A stretch of DNA of 64,000 nt from NCBI RefSeq assembly GCF_002387245.1, contig NZ_DGLD01000002.1:124001-188000 (forward strand). The letters run 5' to 3'. Origin of the DNA: Brevundimonas sp. UBA4553. GTDB taxonomy: Bacteria > Pseudomonadota > Alphaproteobacteria > Caulobacterales > Caulobacteraceae. The position numbers and the translations under genes were made by a program. The notes below the pieces were generated by a model. It made no database searches. It was given only the letters and a program-made list of their open reading frames with translations, and was not told the origin of the DNA. Below are positions 16,902 to 26,098 of this stretch, piece after piece. The number at the start of each line of letters is the position of its first letter. The stretch's first letter is position 1.

Positions 16902-18981
16902 GGGCCGCGTCCATGGCCTGATCTTCCAGCGTCAGCTCATGCTCGGCAGGCGTCTCGACCACGGTGGCGTGGTTGATCCGATAGGCCTTGAGGCAGGCGC
17001 GCACGCCATAGACCACCATGGTCAGGACCACGAACAGGAAGCCGGCAGTCAGGGCCGAGTTCACGTAGTCGTTGATGATGATCCGGTGCATGTCGCCCGC
17101 CGTCTTGGCCGGAGCCAGCAGGTCGCCGGAAGCGAGGGCGTCCTGATACTTCCGGGCGTGGGCCAGGAAGCCGATCTTGGCCTCGGGGTGGAACAGCTTC
17201 TGCAGCCCTGCGGTCACGGTGCAAATCAGCAGCCAGACCGCGGGAACCGCCGTGGCCCAGGCGAAGCGCTCGCGCTTCATCTTGAACAGGACGACGGTGC
17301 CCAGGATCAGGGCGACGGCGGCCAGCATCTGGTTGGCGATGCCGAACAGCGGCCACAGGCTGTTGATGCCGCCCAGCGGATCGACCACGCCGGTGTAGAG
17401 GAAGTAGCCCCACAGACCGACGGTCAGGGCCGTGGCCAGCACGTTGGCGGTCCACGACTTGGTTTCGCGCATCTTGGGCACGGCGACGCCCATCAGGTCC
17501 TGGATCATGAAGCGGCAGACGCGAGTGCCGGCGTCGACCGTGGTCAGGATGAACAGGGCCTCGAACAGGATGGCGAAGTGATACCAGAAGGCCATCATGG
17601 CCTTCCCGCCGATGACGTTCGACAGGATGTGCGCCATGCCGACCGCCAGGGTCGGGGCGCCGCCCGCGCGTGACAGGATGGAATGCTCGCCCACGTCGCG
17701 GGCCAGCTGCTCCAGTTCGGCCGGGGTGATGTGGAAGCCCCACTGAGCCACGGCGGCGGCGGCGGAGGCGGCGTTGTCGCCGATCACGGCGACCGGGCTA
17801 TTCATGGCGAAGTAGACGGCCGGGTCCAGCACAGTGGCGGCGATCAGGGCCATGATGGCCACGAAGCTTTCACACAGCATGGCGCCATAGCCGATCAGCG
17901 GGATCTGGTTCTCGTTCTCCAGCAGCTTGGGCGTGGTGCCCGAGGAGATCAGGGCGTGGAAGCCCGAGACGGCGCCGCAGGCGATGGTGATGAACAGGAA
18001 AGGGAAGAGGGCGCCGGAGAAGACCGGGCCGGTGCCGTCGATGAAGGGGGTGATGGCGGGCATCTGGACGTGCGGGCGCACGATGATGATGCCGACGGCC
18101 AGGCCCAGGATGGCGCCGATCTTCAGGAAGGTGGACAGGTAGTCGCGCGGCGCCAGCAGCAGCCAGACCGGAATGACCGAGGCGACGAAGCCATAGGCCA
18201 TCATGGCGATGGCCAGGGTCGTGCCCGACAGGGTGAAGGCCGGACCCCAGAACGGGTCAGCCGCGATGTGACCGCCGCCGATGATGGCGAGGATCAGCAG
18301 CACCACGCCGATAATCGAGACCTCGCCCACGCGGCCGGGCCGCAGAAAGCGGGTGTAGAGGCCCATGAAGATGGCGATGGGAATGGTGGCGGCGACGGTG
18401 AAGGTTCCCCACGGGCTTTCGGCGAGGGCCTTGACCACGACCAGGGCCAGAACGGCCAGGATGATGACCATGATCATCAGCACGCCGACCTGGGCGATGA
18501 TGCCGGGGATGGGGCCCATTTCGGTGCGGACCATGTCGCCCAGAGAGCGGCCGTCGCGGCGGGTCGACATGAACAGGACCATCATGTCCTGAACCGCGCC
18601 GGCCAGCACCGCGCCGACCAGGATCCACAGCACGCCGGGCAGATAGCCCATCTGCGCCGCCAGCACCGGACCGACCAGAGGCCCCGCGCCCGCGATAGCC
18701 GCGAAATGGTGACCGAACAGGACGTTGCGCGGCGTGGGCACATAGTCGAGCCCGTCGTTATGTCGAACCGCCGGCGTGGGCCGTTTCGCGTTCAAGCCCA
18801 TGACCTTTCCGGCCAGGTAGCGGGCGTAGAAGCGGTAGGCGATGGCGTAGACGCAGAGCGCCGCCACCACGATCCAGACGGCGCTGATGCTCTCGCCCTG
18901 GTGCAGGGCGATGACGGCGAGGGCGATGGCCCCCAGTATGGCGATGGCGCCGAAAATCAGCGCCGTCCTGAGCTTGCCCAT
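16894..18981 (-). CDS. cstA: CstA/BtsT-type pyruvate and peptide transporter
   Basis: This is a 695-residue inner-membrane protein with about 16-18 hydrophobic segments. Family signatures are the YVPTPRNVLFGHHFAAIAGA block, FMSTRRDGRSLGDMV, and PKLRE-like PKMRETKSW near the C-terminal third. Such proteins import pyruvate or small peptides during carbon limitation. ybdD follows as a two-gene operon. Nearby glycolytic genes and ppdK fit a central-carbon role. Confidence 0.92.
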   Translation of the reverse strand: MGKLRTALIFGAIAILGAIALAVIALHQGESISAVWIVVAALCVYAIAYRFYARYLAGKVMGLNAKRPTPAVRHNDGLDYVPTPRNVLFGHHFAAIAGAGPLVGPVLAAQMGYLPGVLWILVGAVLAGAVQDMMVLFMSTRRDGRSLGDMVRTEMGPIPGIIAQVGVLMIMVIILAVLALVVVKALAESPWGTFTVAATIPIAIFMGLYTRFLRPGRVGEVSIIGVVLLILAIIGGGHIAADPFWGPAFTLSGTTLAIAMMAYGFVASVIPVWLLLAPRDYLSTFLKIGAILGLAVGIIIVRPHVQMPAITPFIDGTGPVFSGALFPFLFITIACGAVSGFHALISSGTTPKLLENENQIPLIGYGAMLCESFVAIMALIAATVLDPAVYFAMNSPVAVIGDNAASAAAAVAQWGFHITPAELEQLARDVGEHSILSRAGGAPTLAVGMAHILSNVIGGKAMMAFWYHFAILFEALFILTTVDAGTRVCRFMIQDLMGVAVPKMRETKSWTANVLATALTVGLWGYFLYTGVVDPLGGINSLWPLFGIANQMLAAVALILGTVVLFKMKRERFAWATAVPAVWLLICTVTAGLQKLFHPEAKIGFLAHARKYQDALASGDLLAPAKTAGDMHRIIINDYVNSALTAGFLFVVLTMVVYGVRACLKAYRINHATVVETPAEHELTLEDQAMDAARA

Positions 18982-19116
18982 GGCGAACGGTCCTCCGGGT
19001 CGACTGAGGTGCGACCTTTCGGCATTTCTGGACCCATTAGGGGCGCGGCGCCAACCGACTAAAGTCGAAGGTCGGCGCCTTTATTTTGCAGTCAGAGCCA
19101 GCTTTACGGCGAATTG

Positions 19117-20310
19117 TCAGGGTTTGACGACGCGCACCTTGCCCGCCGCCTCGGTCGCCCGCTCGCGCGCCTGATCCGTGTCGGCGCCGCGCGCCAGGGC
19201 CACGCCCATGCGACGACGCTCGAAGGCCTCGGGCTTGCCGAACAGGCGCAGGTCGGCGGTCGGCACCGACAGGGCTTCGGCCACGCCCTCAAAGACCACG
19301 CCCTCGGCCTCCAGGCCGCCATAGATGACGGCGCTGGCGCCCGGCTCGCGCAGGCTGACATCCACGGGCAGGCCGAGAATGGCGCGGGCGTGCAGGGCGA
19401 ACTCGCTCATGGTCTGGGTCGCCAGCGTCACCAGCCCGGTGTCGTGCGGGCGCGGCGAGACCTCGGAGAACCAGACCTGATCGCCGGTGACGAACAGTTC
19501 GACCCCGAACACGCCGAGACCGCCCAGCGCATCCGTGACCTTGCCCGCAATTTCCTGCGCCGCCTGCAATGCGGCCTCGCTCATGATCTGCGGCTGCCAG
19601 CTTTCGACGTAGTCGCCCTTCTGCTGGCGGTGGCCGATGGGCGCGCAGAAGTCGGTGCGAACGGCCCCGTTCCGCAGCGAGCGGACCGTCAGCAGGGTGA
19701 TCTCATAGTCGAAGCCGATCTTGCCCTCGACGATGACTCGGCCGCCCGCGACCCGCCCCGAGGCCTCCGCATAGGCCCAGGCGTCGGCCACGGCGTCGGG
19801 ACCTTCGACATAGGACTGGCCCTTGCCCGAGGACGACATCACCGGCTTGACGAAGCAGGGGAAGCCGACAGCCTCGGCGCCCGCCGCCAGTTCCTCGGCC
19901 GATCCGGCGAAGGCGTAGGGGCTGGTCGGCAGACCCAGCTCCTCGGCCGCCAGACGGCGGATGCCTTCGCGGTTCATGGTCAGCTGGGTGGCGCGGGCGG
20001 TAGGAATGACGCGGGCCAGACCCGCCGCCTCGATGGCCGCCAGGGCGTCGGTGGCGATGGCCTCGATCTCCGGCACGATGATGTGCGGGGCCTCGGCCAT
20101 GATGATGCCGTTCAGCACCTGAGGGTCGGTCATGGGGATGACGTGGCTGCGGTGCGCCACCTGCATGGCCGGGGCGTTGGGATAGCGGTCGACCGCAATC
20201 ACCTCGGCGCCCAGACGCTGCAGCTCGATAGCCACCTCCTTGCCCAGCTCGCCCGAGCCTAGCAGCATGACGCGCGTGGCGTGGTCGGTAAGCGGCGTGC
20301 CGATCTTCAT
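19117..20310 (-). CDS. purT: Formate-dependent GAR transformylase
   Basis: It makes formyl-GAR from GAR, formate and ATP, an alternative to folate-dependent PurN. The 397 residues show the ATP-grasp layout: LLGSGELGKEVAIELQRLGA at the N-terminus, FVKPVMSSSGKGQS at the ATP loop, and ELFVTGDQVWFSEVSPRPHD at the metal site. It is the last gene of a tight series tkt-esterase-VOC-purT (gaps or overlaps of 4-5 bases). Confidence 0.95.
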   Translation of the reverse strand: MKIGTPLTDHATRVMLLGSGELGKEVAIELQRLGAEVIAVDRYPNAPAMQVAHRSHVIPMTDPQVLNGIIMAEAPHIIVPEIEAIATDALAAIEAAGLARVIPTARATQLTMNREGIRRLAAEELGLPTSPYAFAGSAEELAAGAEAVGFPCFVKPVMSSSGKGQSYVEGPDAVADAWAYAEASGRVAGGRVIVEGKIGFDYEITLLTVRSLRNGAVRTDFCAPIGHRQQKGDYVESWQPQIMSEAALQAAQEIAGKVTDALGGLGVFGVELFVTGDQVWFSEVSPRPHDTGLVTLATQTMSEFALHARAILGLPVDVSLREPGASAVIYGGLEAEGVVFEGVAEALSVPTADLRLFGKPEAFERRRMGVALARGADTDQARERATEAAGKVRVVKP

Positions 20311-20314
20311 GGCG

Positions 20315-20707
20315 TCAGGCTCCGGTAGCAGGTTCGATCAGGTCCCAGGCGTTGCCGTAGAGGTCTTCGAAGACCACCACCTTGCCATAGGCCTCGTGAC
20401 GGGGCGTTTCGCGGAAGGCGACGCCGGCCTGCAGCCAGGCGGCGTGGTCGCGCATCAGGTCGTCGGTATAGAGGAAAAGCCAGACGCGGCCGCCGGCCTG
20501 ATCGCCGATCCGGGCGACCTGTTCCGGCGTCGCGGCGCGGGCCAGCAGAAGGGAGGTCTGGCCGCCTTTCGGCGTGACGCGGACCCAGCGCTTGCCGCCG
20601 CCCATGTCGGTGTCTTCGCTAAGCTCGAAGCCCAGCTTGCCGACATAGAAGGCGATAGCCTCGTCATAGTCGCGGACCAGCAGGCTGACGGCGCCGAGGT
20701 GGCTCAT
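20315..20707 (-). CDS. VOC/glyoxalase-superfamily protein
   Basis: From the ATG at 20707 the 130-residue product is one VOC module pair: VSLLVRDYDEAIAFYVGKLGFEL, KGGQTSLLLARA, and KVVVFEDLYGNAWDLIE with the C-terminal metal-ligand Glu. The ATG overlaps the esterase stop by four bases and the stop lies four bases before purT, so it is within the operon. The substrate is unknown. The frame extends upstream to 20803, but inside the esterase gene. Confidence 0.85.
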   Translation of the reverse strand: MSHLGAVSLLVRDYDEAIAFYVGKLGFELSEDTDMGGGKRWVRVTPKGGQTSLLLARAATPEQVARIGDQAGGRVWLFLYTDDLMRDHAAWLQAGVAFRETPRHEAYGKVVVFEDLYGNAWDLIEPATGA

Positions 20708-21546
20708 GAGGCAGGCACCGCATAGAGCCGGCGGAAGGCGTCCAGGGCGGCGCCGTGATAGATGCTGGCGTGGCTCTCGGTCGGGCGCGGGGTGAAGTCC
20801 CATTTCACGCCGGGCAGGGCGTGATCGCGCAGGTTGGCGGTCAGGACGTCCATCGGGGCCTGCATCTCGTCACCCTCGTCGCCCAGCGTCAGGATCAGGG
20901 TGCGCGGGTCGTTGGAGTGGTCGCGCAGATGCGCGCCCGACTGCCGCGCCAGCTGGCCGCCGTCCCACCACAGGCTGGGACTGACGGCGACATAGGCGTC
21001 GAACATCTGCGGCTCCTTCAGGAAGGTCTCGACCACGAACAGACCTGCCAGGGACTCGCCCATCAGGGCCGTTTCGCCATTGGTGCGGAAGCGGCCGGCG
21101 ATGAAGGGCTGGACCTCTTCGCCGACGAAGCGGCGGAAGCGCTCGGACTGGCCCTGCGTCGGATAGCGGGCGATCAGTTCGGCGTTTTCGGTCGGCAGGG
21201 CCAGCTCGTTGCGGCGGTCGACCGAGGCGACGCCCACGACGATGACGTCGCGGGTCGTGCCGACGATGGTCCCCAACTGGGCGATGCCCGAGATGTGGTG
21301 GAAGTCCTGGTCCTGACCGCCGTCCAGCACATAGAGGACAGGATAGGTCTGGCCGCCGCGCTCATAGCCGGGCGGCAGCCAGACGTTGATCTCGCGCGTG
21401 TGGCCCATGACGGTCGAGGGCAGGGCGTAGGACCGGCCTATGACGACGGGCGTCTCGACCGCCACGGGGACGGCTGTCTGGGCCAGGGCAGGCGCACCGC
21501 CCGCCATCGACAAGCCGAAGCTGAGGACGAGGGCGAGACGGCGCAT
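20704..21546 (-). CDS. Secreted esterase of the enterochelin-esterase-like family
   Basis: A signal peptide (MRRLALVLSFGLSMAGGAPALA) precedes an alpha/beta-hydrolase fold. YPVLYVLDGGQDQDFHHISG and the nucleophile elbow GESLAG are characteristic of the Fes/IroE-like (PF00756) family, and the likely catalytic His is in TESHASIYHG. It starts five bases after the tkt stop. Whether it cleaves siderophore esters or other substrates cannot be told. Confidence 0.82.
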   Translation of the reverse strand: MRRLALVLSFGLSMAGGAPALAQTAVPVAVETPVVIGRSYALPSTVMGHTREINVWLPPGYERGGQTYPVLYVLDGGQDQDFHHISGIAQLGTIVGTTRDVIVVGVASVDRRNELALPTENAELIARYPTQGQSERFRRFVGEEVQPFIAGRFRTNGETALMGESLAGLFVVETFLKEPQMFDAYVAVSPSLWWDGGQLARQSGAHLRDHSNDPRTLILTLGDEGDEMQAPMDVLTANLRDHALPGVKWDFTPRPTESHASIYHGAALDAFRRLYAVPAS

Positions 21547-21551
21547 GAGGC

Positions 21552-23546
21552 TTACAGTCGCGCCTTGGCGGCTTCGACCACGGCCTCGGCGGTGATGCCG
21601 AACTCGCGGTAAAGGACTTCGGCCGGGGCCGAGGCGCCGAAGCTGGTCATGCCGACAAAGCCGCCGTCTTCGCCGATGAAGCGTTCCCAGCCCTGCTTGA
21701 TCGCGGCTTCCACGGCGACGCGGACGGTGCCGCGGCCGATGACGGCGTCCTGATAGGCCTTGGGCTGCTGTTCGAACAGTTCGAAGCAGGGGACCGAGAC
21801 GACGCGGGTCGGCACGCCTTCGGCTTCCAACGTCTCAGCGGCTTTCAGCGCCAGGGCGACTTCAGTGCCGGTGCCGAACAGGGTGACTTTCGCTGCGCCG
21901 TTGGCGGCCTTCAGCTCATAGGCGCCCTTGCGCGACAGGTTCTCGCCGGCGTCGGTCAGGCGGACCGCCGGGGTCTTCTGACGCGACAGGCACATGCCCG
22001 ACGGGGTCTTCTTGTGCTGCAGGGCGACCTGCCAGCACTCCAGCGCCTCGACCGTGTCGGCGGGGCGGAAGACCATCAGGTTGGGGATGGCGCGCAGGGC
22101 CGCCAGATGCTCGACCGGCTGGTGGGTCGGGCCGTCTTCGCCCAGACCGATCGAGTCGTGGGTCAGGACGTGGACCACGCGCACGCCCATCAGGGCGGCC
22201 AGGCGGATCGCCGGGCGGCTGTAGTCCGAGAAGACCATGAAGGTGCCGGCGTAGGGAATGACGCCGCCGTGCAGGGCCATGCCGTTCATGGCCGAAGCCA
22301 TGCCGTGCTCGCGCACACCCCAGTTGACGTAACGACCGGCGTAGTCGGGCGCGTCGAGGATCTGGGTGTTCTTGACGAAGGTGTTATTCGAGCCGGTCAG
22401 GTCGGCCGAGCCGCCGATCAGTTCGGGAATGGCGTTGAACACCGTCTCCAGCGCCTCGCCCGAGGACTGGCGCGTGGCCAGGGCGGGCTGGTCGACGACC
22501 AGCGACTTCAGCTTGGCCTCAAGGGCCTCAAAGGCGCCGGTGGGCAGGTCGCCGGCCATGGCGCGGGTGAAGTCGTCGCGCTGGGCGTGGTTCAGCAGGC
22601 GGGCTTCCCAGCCCTTGCGGGTCTTGGCGCCCTGCTTGCCGACCTTGGCCCAGGCCTTCTGGATGCCTTCCGGCAGGTCGAACGGTTCGAAGGCCCAGCG
22701 CAGAGCCTGGCGCGTGGCGGCGATCTCGGTGGCGCCCAGGGCCGCGCCGTGAGTCTTGTGGCTGCCCTCCATGGTGGCGGCGCCCTTGCCGATCTTGGTC
22801 TTGCAGGCGATCAGGGTCGGCTTCGACTGCTTGGTCGCCCAGGCCAGCGCCTTCTTGATCGCGCCGTGGTCGTGGCCGTCGATGGCCTTGACCGCCCAGC
22901 CCGAGGCCTTGAAGCGGGCCAGTTGGTCGGTGGAGTCCGACAGCGACACCTTGCCGTCGATGGTGATCTCGTTGTCGTCCCACATGACGCACAGCTTGTT
23001 CAGCTTCAGGCGGCCGGCCAGGGCGATGGCTTCCTGCGACACGCCTTCCATCAGGCAGCCGTCGCCGGCGATGACCCAGGTGCGGTGGTCGACCAGATCC
23101 GAACCGAAGCGGGCGGCCAGATGACGCTCAGCCAGGGCGAAACCGACCGAGTTGGCGATGCCCTGACCCAGGGGGCCGGTGGTCGTCTCGATCCCGGTCA
23201 TGTGACCATATTCTGGGTGGCCTGCGGTCCTGGCGCCCCACTGACGGAAGTTTTCCAGCTGTTCCCGGGTCGCGTCCTTGTAGCCCGTCAGATGCAGCAG
23301 GCTGTAGATCAGCATCGAGCCGTGACCCGCCGACAGGATGAAGCGGTCGCGGTCGGCCCAGTCGGGGCGGCTGGCGTCGAACTTGAGGAATTTCGAGTAG
23401 AGGACGGTGGCGACGTCGGCCATGCCCATCGGCATGCCGGGGTGGCCGCTCTTGGCTTTCTCGACGCCGTCCATGGCCAGAACGCGGATGGCGTCCGCCA
23501 TCTGTTTGGGCGAAGGCTTGGCGAATGCAGCTTGGGCGTCGGTCAC
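21552..23546 (-). CDS. tkt: Transketolase
   Basis: This thiamine-diphosphate enzyme moves two-carbon units between ketose and aldose phosphates in the pentose phosphate pathway. The 664-residue product shows GHPGMPMGMADVATVLY, HGSMLIYSLLHLTGY, the ThDP motif GDGCLMEGVSQEA, and THDSIGLGEDGPTHQPVE. It heads the run tkt-esterase-VOC-purT on the minus strand and is divergent from zauP, 99 bases away. Confidence 0.96.
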   Translation of the reverse strand: MTDAQAAFAKPSPKQMADAIRVLAMDGVEKAKSGHPGMPMGMADVATVLYSKFLKFDASRPDWADRDRFILSAGHGSMLIYSLLHLTGYKDATREQLENFRQWGARTAGHPEYGHMTGIETTTGPLGQGIANSVGFALAERHLAARFGSDLVDHRTWVIAGDGCLMEGVSQEAIALAGRLKLNKLCVMWDDNEITIDGKVSLSDSTDQLARFKASGWAVKAIDGHDHGAIKKALAWATKQSKPTLIACKTKIGKGAATMEGSHKTHGAALGATEIAATRQALRWAFEPFDLPEGIQKAWAKVGKQGAKTRKGWEARLLNHAQRDDFTRAMAGDLPTGAFEALEAKLKSLVVDQPALATRQSSGEALETVFNAIPELIGGSADLTGSNNTFVKNTQILDAPDYAGRYVNWGVREHGMASAMNGMALHGGVIPYAGTFMVFSDYSRPAIRLAALMGVRVVHVLTHDSIGLGEDGPTHQPVEHLAALRAIPNLMVFRPADTVEALECWQVALQHKKTPSGMCLSRQKTPAVRLTDAGENLSRKGAYELKAANGAAKVTLFGTGTEVALALKAAETLEAEGVPTRVVSVPCFELFEQQPKAYQDAVIGRGTVRVAVEAAIKQGWERFIGEDGGFVGMTSFGASAPAEVLYREFGITAEAVVEAAKARL

Positions 23547-23645
23547 GGCGAGACCTTTCCTCAGGAAACAGGATATAGCGGGGCGGCGCCGCTTTACCCC
23601 GACGCGCGCACAGGTTCTATACGGAATCTGGACGAAAGGACCCCT

Positions 23646-23903
23646 ATGGACGCCGTTACGGCCGCAAAGACACGCATCGACAAGGCTCTGGCCCTGCTGG
23701 AACGCAAGGTGCTGGAGCTGAAAGCGCGTCCGGCCACCGCCCCCGCCATTGCTGACGACGATCTGTTCGCGCCCCGCCCGTCGAACGCGGCCGACCTGGC
23801 GCGCATAGGCGAGCTGGAGGCCGCAGGCCGCGACGCCGCCGAGGCTCTGGGCCGGGCGGCAGAGGCCGTGCGCGAGGTCCTGGCCGAGCAGGAGGCGCGC
23901 TGA
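23646..23903 (+). CDS. zauP: ZauP-like coiled-coil protein upstream of zapA
   Basis: This is an 85-residue protein with N-terminal and C-terminal helical heptads (DKALALLERKVLELKAR and LARIGELEAAGRDAAEALGR) around a short proline-rich middle. In Caulobacter a small coiled-coil protein encoded directly upstream of zapA (ZauP) works with ZapA to focus the Z-ring. The position here is the same: the stop TGA shares one base with the zapA ATG. The identification rests on size, coiled-coil character and this synteny. Confidence 0.8.
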   Translation: MDAVTAAKTRIDKALALLERKVLELKARPATAPAIADDDLFAPRPSNAADLARIGELEAAGRDAAEALGRAAEAVREVLAEQEAR

Positions 23904-24241
23904 TGGCGACCGTTACGGTAGAGGTCAATGGTCGCTCCTATGCGGTCGGTTGCGCCGATGGTCAGGAAGAACGCGTCGGCATCCTGGCTCGTCAGTTCGA
24001 CACTCACGTCCGCCAGATCGCCGGCGACGTCGGCCATGTCGGCGACCTGCGCCTGTTCCTGATGGCCTCGCTGATGCTGGCCGACGAACTGCATGAGGCG
24101 CGGCAGCGTCTGGAGAGCGGACAGGGCCCGGCCGAGCAGGACGGCCCGCAGAAAGCTCCGCCGCCTCCCTCCGGCGACGGCGTGGCCGAGGCGTTGAATG
24201 CGGTGGCCGCCCGCATTGAGAAGATCTGTCAAACGATCTGA
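23903..24241 (+). CDS. zapA: Cell division protein ZapA
   Basis: This FtsZ-binding protein of 112 residues bundles protofilaments at midcell. The N-terminal beta head ATVTVEVNGRSYAVGCADGQ is typical, followed by RVGILARQFDTHVRQI and a coiled coil (MASLMLADELHEARQRLESG). A Pro-rich spacer precedes a final helix. It is translationally coupled to zauP and followed by 6S RNA and fau, an order known from many proteobacteria. Confidence 0.93.
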   Translation: MATVTVEVNGRSYAVGCADGQEERVGILARQFDTHVRQIAGDVGHVGDLRLFLMASLMLADELHEARQRLESGQGPAEQDGPQKAPPPPSGDGVAEALNAVAARIEKICQTI

Positions 24242-24251
24242 CCGTCGCTTG

Positions 24252-24350
24252 GCGTCATCCCGGCCGCAGGGTAGCGAAGAGCCGGGATCGCCCAGGACGT
24301 CGCGTTTGCGGCGGCCCCGGATAAGCGCTGCGCGCTTTCCGGGATGACGC
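24252..24350. repeat. Inverted-repeat intergenic element, GTCATCCCGG family
   Basis: CGTCATCCCGG (24253-24263) is the exact reverse complement of 24339-24349, with inner GCCGGGATCGCCCAGGACG and CCCCGGATAAGCGC segments. A related element lies at 52075-52205 between glyQ and glyS. It fills the space between zapA and the 6S RNA promoter and could end zapA transcription. Confidence 0.7.
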
Positions 24351-24364
24351 GCGGCGGTTCGCCA

Positions 24365-24393
24365 TTGTTGAAATGCAATGGAGCGCCTATCTT
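24365..24393 (+). promoter_or_regulatory. ssrS: Promoter of 6S RNA
   Basis: TTGTTG (24365-24370) and TATCTT (24388-24393) are 17 bases apart and place a transcription start near 24400, just before the folded RNA. Confidence 0.5.
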
Positions 24394-24399
24394 GCTCGA

Positions 24400-24572
24400 C
24401 GGCGGGTCCTGCTGCGGCTCACGTCGAAGACAACATATCCTTCTGACCTTAATTCACTCTACGGGATCTGTCCCTGTCCGGGCTCGAGGGCCTGGGCATA
24501 TGGAGCCCACCTGGCTACCCAGGTCGAGAGGATTAAAACGCTCTTCACGGTTCTTGCGGCGCCGCCACCCTT
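24400..24572 (+). ncRNA. ssrS: 6S RNA
   Basis: The stretch has no coding frame of its own kind and lower G+C than its surroundings. It can fold back on itself: GGCGG near 24401 with CCGCC at 24562-24566 as closing stem, an open middle, and a perfect internal hairpin ACCTGG-CTAC-CCAGGT (24509-24524). GGATTAAAACGC near the 3' side resembles the conserved TTAAAAC of 6S RNAs. Position between zapA and fau is the classic location of ssrS. 6S RNA binds the housekeeping RNA polymerase by mimicking an open promoter. Ends are approximate. Confidence 0.75.
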
Positions 24573-24734
24573 TCATTCTTAGTGCGCTATGCTCGCGACG
24601 CGGTCGCTCGCGGCTTGAGCGCGTTTTGCGCTATCGCTCGGCCTGTGGCCCCGCTGCCTGAGCGCGGGCGATCCTCCCCTCGAAGCGGGAGAGGATTGAT
24701 GGGCGTTCTCGCGCAAGTCGGCTAGAGAAGCCCC

Positions 24735-25280
24735 ATGACCTCCAAACACGAACTCCGCGCCGCCATGCGCGCCCTGCGCAAGCGGCTGGCCGAGGTCGAT
24801 AGCGAAGCCGCCGAGCGCGCCGCCGGACACGCCGGGGCTCTGCCGTCGGGCGAAACCGTCGCTCTCTATCGCGCCATGGGGTCGGAGCTGGACACGGACG
24901 CCTTGGCCGTCGCGCTGCATCAGGCGGGCCGTCGCCTCTGCCTGCCGGTGGTGATCGAGCGCGACACGGCCATGATCTTTCGCGCCTGGGCGCCGGGCGA
25001 GCCGCTGGAGCTGGACGCCGCAGGATGCCCCGCGCCTCTGCCGCTGGCCGAGACCGTGACGCCCGACCTGATCCTGACGCCTCTGCTGGCCTTTGACGCC
25101 CATGGCGGGCGGCTGGGTCAGGGCGGGGGCTATTACGACCGGACGTTCGCCGTCCTGCCCGACGCCGTGCGCGTCGGCTTCGCCTACGCCGGTCAGGCGG
25201 TCGAGCGCCTGAGGCTTGAGCCACACGACATGCGCCTGCATGGCGTTTTGACCGAGAAGGGTTATAGAGCCGCCCTATGA
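24735..25280 (+). CDS. fau: 5-formyltetrahydrofolate cyclo-ligase
   Basis: It converts 5-formyl-THF to 5,10-methenyl-THF with ATP. The 181-residue product has the N-terminal KHELRAAMRALRKRLAEVD, the phosphate site VTPDLILTPLLAFD and the signature RLGQGGGYYDRTF. Linkage to 6S RNA is conserved in proteobacteria. Its TGA overlaps the next ATG by four bases. The 160 bases between 6S RNA and this gene contain a degenerate CTCCC/GGGAG palindrome (24671-24696) and no gene. Confidence 0.92.
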   Translation: MTSKHELRAAMRALRKRLAEVDSEAAERAAGHAGALPSGETVALYRAMGSELDTDALAVALHQAGRRLCLPVVIERDTAMIFRAWAPGEPLELDAAGCPAPLPLAETVTPDLILTPLLAFDAHGGRLGQGGGYYDRTFAVLPDAVRVGFAYAGQAVERLRLEPHDMRLHGVLTEKGYRAAL

Positions 25281-26098
25281 GATTGGCGTTTTTCGGTGAC
25301 GTTGTCGGCAAGTCCGGCCGCGATGGACTTACGGACCACCTTCCGGGGCTGAGGCGCGACCTCAAGCTCGACTTTGTGGTGGTCAACGCCGAGAACGCCG
25401 CAGGCGGCTTCGGCATCACAGAAAACACGGCGCGCGAGATTTTCGCCGCCGGGGCCGACGTCCTGACGCTGGGCAACCATAGCTGGGACCAGCGCGAGGC
25501 CCTGACCTATATCGTGCGCGAGCCGCGCCTGATCCGTCCGGCCAACTATCCGCGCCTGATGGATGCGCCTGGGCGCGGCGCTGACGTCTTCGTCACCGCG
25601 GACGGCCGCCGCGTGCTGGTGATCAACGTCCTGGGCCGGGTGCACATGGACCCGATGGACGACCCCTTCAGCGCCGTCGAGCGCGAGCTGGAAGCAGCGC
25701 CCCTCGGCGTCGTCGCCGACGCCGTCATCGTCGACATGCACGCCGAGGCCACCAGCGAGAAGATGGGCATGGGCCACTTCTGCGACGGCCGCGCCAGCCT
25801 GGTGGTCGGCACCCACACCCACGTCCCGACCGCCGACGCGCAGATCCTGCCCCACGGCACGGCCTATCAGACCGACGCGGGCGGCTGCTGCGACTATGAC
25901 TCGGTCATTGGCAACGACAAGGAAGAGCCGCTGCGCCGCTTCACCACGCGTCTGTCCGGCGGGCGCTACACCCCCGCCAGCGGCCCGGCCACCATCTGCG
26001 GCGTCTTCGTCGAGACCGACGACCGCACAGGCTTGGCCACGCGGATTGAAGCCATCCGCGTCGGCGGGCGCCTGAGCCAGGCCATCCCGCAGGTCTAG
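25277..26098 (+). CDS. YmdB-family metallophosphoesterase
   Basis: This 273-residue calcineurin-like protein belongs to the family that hydrolyses 2',3'-cyclic nucleotides. It keeps the dimetal motifs FFGDVVG, VVNAENAAGG, LGNHSWDQ, VDMHAEATSEK and VGTHTHVPTAD. A small departure is DAGGCCDYDSVIG where relatives usually read DAGMCGDYDSVIG. It is coupled to fau by an ATGA overlap and converges on the P450 gene with a four-base stop overlap. Confidence 0.88.
   Translation: MRLAFFGDVVGKSGRDGLTDHLPGLRRDLKLDFVVVNAENAAGGFGITENTAREIFAAGADVLTLGNHSWDQREALTYIVREPRLIRPANYPRLMDAPGRGADVFVTADGRRVLVINVLGRVHMDPMDDPFSAVERELEAAPLGVVADAVIVDMHAEATSEKMGMGHFCDGRASLVVGTHTHVPTADAQILPHGTAYQTDAGGCCDYDSVIGNDKEEPLRRFTTRLSGGRYTPASGPATICGVFVETDDRTGLATRIEAIRVGGRLSQAIPQV

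Noticed and set aside
24242..24734. Small proteins in the region around 6S RNA
   Set aside because: Short Arg/Gly-rich frames with no SD; structure and synteny explain the stretch as repeat plus 6S RNA.
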